From Methyloprofundus sp. (GTDB lineage Bacteria > Pseudomonadota > Gammaproteobacteria > Methylococcales > Methylomonadaceae): 17,090 nucleotides of DNA. Below the pieces are notes generated by a model that was not told where the DNA came from, did not search any database, and worked only from the letters and a program-made list of their open reading frames with translations. The number at the start of each line of letters is the position of its first letter. Position 1 is the first letter of the stretch. Positions 15,385 to 17,090 of this stretch are shown here, piece by piece. A program made the position numbers and the translations under genes. Location of the stretch: NCBI GenBank assembly GCA_030619185.1, contig JAUXBW010000001.1, positions 1 to 17,090 on the forward strand, read 5' to 3'.

Positions 15385-15443
15385 TTAGGTGATTGGCAGA
15401 AAATAATATACCACAAGCTCAAGCCCCTCTGAAAGTGTGCTGA
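15385..15443. repeat. Uninterrupted copy of a repeat pair (A)
   Basis: TTAGGTGATTGGCAGAAAA (15385-15403) and a 24-bp block at 15420-15443 stand 16 bp apart. Both recur at 15771-15789 and 15928-15951 with one and two mismatches, but there they are 138 bp apart. Confidence 0.65.
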
Positions 15444-15502
15444 TATGTAAAGTATTGGTTCAGATTTAACATGATATATTTTATTGTTACGCATAATTAA
15501 AC

Positions 15503-15668
15503 CTTAGGTAACGCGCAATAAATAACCTACCCATATTGCGCAGGATTTTTGTTTGTCTTTAAGGCGTAGGAATAGGCGCATAGCTAGCTACGAAACTATT
15601 TCTACAACGCAGAAGACGGACAAAAAGACCAGTAAGGTGGGTGGGTTATTTGTTGCGAGTTGCCTAAG
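15503..15668. mobile_element. 166-bp MITE-like palindromic element
   Basis: Terminal inverted repeats of 31 bp (15503-15533 and 15638-15668) match at 27 of 31 positions and end in CTTAGG / CCTAAG. Inner sequences also pair (TTTTTGTTTGTCTT near 15546 with AAGACGGACAAAAAGA near 15614), so nearly the whole element is an imperfect palindrome. It has no coding capacity. I see no clear target-site duplication. The transposase that would move it is not in this window. Confidence 0.75.
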
Positions 15669-15770
15669 CCAATTATTCCAGCTTGCATCATGTTAGTTTC
15701 TCGCGAATTGATTGTGTTGTTACCCTGAGGAAGTTTTCTGGTGGTTTTAAAAAAATGCCAGGGCGTATCT

Positions 15771-15951
15771 TTAGGTGATTGTCAGAAAAGAGTAGTCCAA
15801 ATTACGCAGGATTATTGTTCATCTTCAAAGCTTGCCCCGTACTTGGTATGGGGTGCGACAACAGACGCATTCGCTCTATGTAACTGTTTTTGCAACGCTG
15901 AAGAGAGGCAAAAAAGCATTAAGCCAGCAAGTCCCTCTGAAAGTGTGTTGA
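15771..15951. mobile_element. Degenerate MITE relative inserted between repeat halves (B)
   Basis: The repeat halves at 15771-15789 and 15928-15951 enclose a segment similar to the MITE core: TACGCAGGATTATTGTTC, then ACAGACGCAT, then AACTGTTTTTGCAACGC and GGCAAAAAAGCATTAAG. The terminal inverted repeats seen at 15503-15668 are lost. A 77-codon open frame running across it is judged not to be a gene. Together with 15385-15668 it accounts for most of the 775-bp non-coding stretch 15367-16141. Confidence 0.55.
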
Positions 15952-16011
15952 AAAAATCAAGTGATTTAGATTAATACTGACAGAACTGTAAAGCGTAAGA
16001 GGCTATCATAA

Positions 16012-16047
16012 TTGACTGACTCATAACGACCCATTTCTGACAGTCAA
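16012..16047. repeat. Inverted repeat TTGACTG / CAGTCAA
   Basis: Seven-base arms at 16012-16018 and 16041-16047 enclose CATAACGACCCATTTCTG, a stretch resembling palindromic intergenic repeats of other gammaproteobacteria. No U-run follows. Confidence 0.35.
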
Positions 16048-16077
16048 AAGTTATATCTAGAGTCGGGATAACAGCGC

Positions 16078-16095
16078 TTTTTTTTGGGGGGGGGG
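16078..16095. repeat. T8G10 homopolymer pair
   Basis: The exact reverse complement of the C10A8 tract at 31-48, again intergenic, about 45 bp past the stop of the 127-residue gene that ends at 16142 on the minus strand. Confidence 0.8.
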
Positions 16096-16141
16096 CTGCT
16101 GAATTTGCCTTGTTATATGCTATCGCTGAATTCCTAGTACG

Positions 16142-16525
16142 TTAATGGTATGTATGGTCATCGGCCGGTTCTTTTTCAATAATTTCCATTGCACTCTTGA
16201 TTTCAGCCATATTGTTTACACGTGAAACAACTAATGAAACATCATCTTCTTTTGTTCTAGATACAAATTCGTACTTATATTGCTGAAACGTATTTGAGTG
16301 TATTTCATTGAATGCACTTTCTATTTGATTAATTGTATCTGTAATTCCTTGTGGCTTTATTCCAATGTGTTTTGCATATTGGCGCATGGATGTAGTTATT
16401 GTTTCACCTTTATGACGCGAGAGAAATTCATCACACAAAGAGAAATATAATTTCCGTGATATTGGCGATAATCTACTAACTCCATGATTGATTTTGTCAA
16501 CCAATCTCTTTCCCATGTCACTCAT
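16142..16525 (-). CDS. Small putative winged-helix protein of unknown function
   Basis: 127 residues. The first 70 (SRLSPISRKLYFSLCDEFL..., TSMRQYAKHIGIKPQGITDTINQI) read as a helical DNA-binding domain: the ITTSMRQYAKHIGIKPQGITDT part has the length and hydrophobic spacing of a helix-turn-helix. Residues 80-105 (YKYEFVSRTKEDDVSLVVSRV) look like a beta hairpin or wing. It could be a small repressor or a relative of replication-initiator winged helices, but I recognise no family. A second Met at residue 4 is an alternative start. The motif CGGGATAA occurs around it (16064, 16596 inverted, 16672), possible binding sites. It has no partner genes and may be of mobile origin. Confidence 0.6.
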   Translation of the reverse strand: MSDMGKRLVDKINHGVSRLSPISRKLYFSLCDEFLSRHKGETITTSMRQYAKHIGIKPQGITDTINQIESAFNEIHSNTFQQYKYEFVSRTKEDDVSLVVSRVNNMAEIKSAMEIIEKEPADDHTYH

Positions 16526-17090
16526 AAATATATCTACCTCATTTTACCAACCACACATCGCCACATGATTATTTTGCACATGACATGACAAGTTATTATC
16601 CCGACACGCATATCATACACTCAAGCATCAAACAAATATCAATAATACAACTTAAACTCAATAACTCTAAACGGGATAACACTCTCCAGTTGAATTTTAA
16701 AAAATAGGAAATCCTTTTTTCACCAAAATACATCTTAACAGGGTAAATTGTATACGTCCGCTCTTGGCCGCTATGCAGAGTATGAAACTATGTAGAGTTG
16801 CTACTTGAAATCACTCGCAAGCCCAGTTCCGCTGTGTGCAAAGCTGGCGGTGTTCTCTGCATAGTTACAGCGTTTGCAAGAACTGCAATAGATCGTCAGG
16901 TGGCTGATAGTGTCACATTTTCGTGTGGGATCTTGGAGATTAACCGAAGCCTGATCCTTCATTGCCAGATTAACCAATACCGAAGTGAAATCCCATTTCA
17001 GGGCACCGACTAAACTATGTCGAGTTAACTCTGATATATCTCGTCTGTAGGGCAGATATTTCAACCCTAGCCATTGTCAAACATCTTCAT
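16526..17090. other. Non-coding right end with short repeats
   Basis: A 565-bp stretch without a convincing gene. It contains TTATCCCG (16596-16603) inverted to CGGGATAA (16672-16679), CTATGCAGAG (16771-16780) inverted to CTCTGCATAG (16855-16864), and a 15-bp direct repeat AAACTATGTnGAGTT at 16785-16799 and 17012-17026. Overlapping open frames of 71 and 87 codons on opposite strands lie between the direct repeats; the longer begins with TTG, has no ribosome site, and matches nothing I know. It may be a decayed insertion or a repeat family of this genome. Confidence 0.5.

Noticed and set aside
15741..15974. 77-codon plus-strand frame
   Set aside because: It runs across the degenerate MITE relative and its repeat flanks, so coding is accidental.
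15367..16141. CRISPR array, suggested by several repeated blocks
   Set aside because: The repeats are irregular in spacing, palindromic over their full length, and no cas genes are present.
16798..17064. Overlapping 71- and 87-codon frames at the right end
   Set aside because: Opposite-strand overlap, TTG start for the longer one, no ribosome site and no known similarity; recorded only as repeat-rich non-coding sequence.

Overview
The window looks like chromosomal DNA of a moderately AT-rich gammaproteobacterium. The best evidence is the diaminopimelate (DAP) block, dapD followed by a YffB/ArsC-like gene and dapE, which is a gammaproteobacterial arrangement. A free-living methylotroph or sulfur-oxidiser-like lineage is possible, but nothing here fixes the genus. 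Almost everything from 122 to 13506 reads on the minus strand, except one small exported protein at 7057.

Left part (1-2434): a REP-like palindrome, a small lipoprotein of unknown function, and an outer-membrane DUF481-type protein. The latter carries an unusually long Ala/Glu/Lys/Val coiled-coil insert built from 69-residue repeats.

DAP/lysine region (2435-6828, minus strand): a truncated dapC remnant, dapD, a REPIN-like palindrome pair, an 80-residue acidic protein, a periplasmic-sensor diguanylate cyclase, a YffB/ArsC-like protein and dapE. The last three genes are linked by ATGA stop/start overlaps, so a c-di-GMP enzyme with an amino-acid-type binding domain is translationally coupled to DAP synthesis. 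The DGC catalytic motif is encoded by a run of nine G.

Middle (7057-9256): a membrane-anchored periplasmic protein whose mature end is predicted to begin with His. Convergent to it are a CDP-alcohol phosphatidyltransferase and an AlkB-type membrane diiron hydroxylase, forming a two-gene unit with a possible promoter/operator of its own.

Candidate undescribed system (9432-15366): a NodU/CmcH-type carbamoyltransferase overlaps a 777-residue protein made of two heme-oxygenase-like diiron oxidase (HDO) domains. The C-terminal domain keeps the metal-ligand pattern; the N-terminal one has lost every ligand. A two-gene ABC-2 exporter is divergent from this pair. I recognise no characterised pathway with this gene set. 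A small modified metabolite that is carbamoylated, oxidised and exported is an inference.

Right end (15367-17090): a 166-bp MITE-like palindromic element, a degenerate relative inserted between duplicated flanks, a small putative winged-helix protein, and repeat-rich sequence without a convincing gene. A fragment of the MITE core is also found inside the HDO gene, in the linker between its two domains.
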